Program-made: the position numbers and the translations under genes
Notes under the pieces: model-generated
What the model was told of the DNA's origin: nothing
What the model saw: the letters and a program-made list of their open reading frames with translations, nothing else
The model's database searches: none
NCBI GenBank assembly: GCA_033961575.1
Contig: CM066727.1
Span: 154,427,434-154,491,433, forward strand
Reading direction: 5' to 3'
Source: Aselliscus stoliczkanus
Taxonomy: Eukaryota > Chordata > Mammalia > Chiroptera > Hipposideridae
DNA: 64,000 nt
Shown here: piece after piece, positions 63,688-64,000 of the stretch
Position numbering within the stretch: position 1 is the stretch's first letter
Layout of the letters: each line of letters starts with the position of its first letter

Positions 63688-64000
63688 CTGGAAAAAGAAA
63701 AGAGAACAGTCATATAGAAAAACACAGGCCTTCCTCAGCAAGAGGGCACTCAGATCCTAAGCACGTGTAGTAAGACAATGGGCCCTTCCAAATGATTCAT
63801 TAGACAGGTATCACCCCAACAAAGACAGAGAGCCTGGCCCACAAAAAAGCTTTATATTCACTCTAGCTCATGGAAAACCAGTCCTACCTCCAAACAAAAA
63901 GAAAACATCACCGGAAGCTCATTCTGGTTTAGATGACTTTTCAAATTCTTTTCTAAAGTAATCTGAATGTCTTTAGAAATAGTTTGATGTGACCTGGTCA
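63688..64000. other. DIP2B intron, cut by window edge
   Basis: Intron upstream of exon W1, starting (in transcription) beyond the window. No feature seen. Confidence 0.5.

Overview
This is a stretch of mammalian nuclear DNA, most likely from a bat. It shows split genes with GT-AG introns, a CpG-island promoter, ancient mammalian repeats (MIR, L2, MER5/MER20-like, MaLR LTR) and many lineage-specific tRNA-headed SINEs with clean target-site duplications. The bat call is an inference. It rests on the longer SINEs, whose 3' modules (…ccccaataaaatctt… preceded by '…cctccacaac…aagactgaa…') resemble bat VES/Rhin-type SINEs as I remember them, and on a small mariner MITE with bat-like termini. I cannot name the species.

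Layout. Almost the whole window (about 4.87-63.69 kb, minus strand) is the 3' part of one gene, which I identify as DIP2B (disco-interacting protein 2 homolog B). I located 30 consecutive coding exons by splice sites, reading frame and family resemblance. Their coding lengths sum to 3617 nt (2 nt of a split codon, 1204 codons and a stop), every junction is in phase, and there is no frameshift or internal stop. The human protein is about 1576 aa, so roughly the first 372 residues (including the DMAP1-binding N-terminal domain) lie beyond the right edge. Exons are numbered W1 (right, 5'-most) to W30 (left, terminal) and residues are counted from the first complete codon in the window. The terminal exon carries a ~3.75 kb 3'UTR ending near 4.87 kb at an AATAAA signal.

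Left of DIP2B lies ~2.6 kb of intergenic repeats. A CpG island (about 1.0-2.3 kb) follows, with a good minus-strand splice donor at 1635/1636. From conserved mammalian gene order (DIP2B then ATF1, same direction) this is probably the ATF1 promoter and first noncoding exon, but no ATF1 coding sequence is in the window.

Protein. The visible part holds two adenylate-forming (FAAL-like) domains in tandem. Core motifs are recognisable but degenerate, as in the DIP2 family generally. DIP2 proteins have been linked to diacylglycerol homeostasis and DIP2B to neuronal development.

Repeats. At least 20 tRNA-headed SINEs fall into four forms: S (~105 bp: head plus A-tail), L (~430-465 bp: same head plus a unique body), M (~140 bp) and D (~380-530 bp, multi-unit). 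S looks like the 5' module of L and M like the 5' module of D. Several are nested and some have perfect 14-15 bp duplications, implying recent mobility.

I found no undescribed gene system. The best leads are the SINE module architecture, an 11-bp tandem repeat that places four E-boxes one helical turn apart in a DIP2B intron, and a perfect TISU start element in the putative ATF1 first exon.
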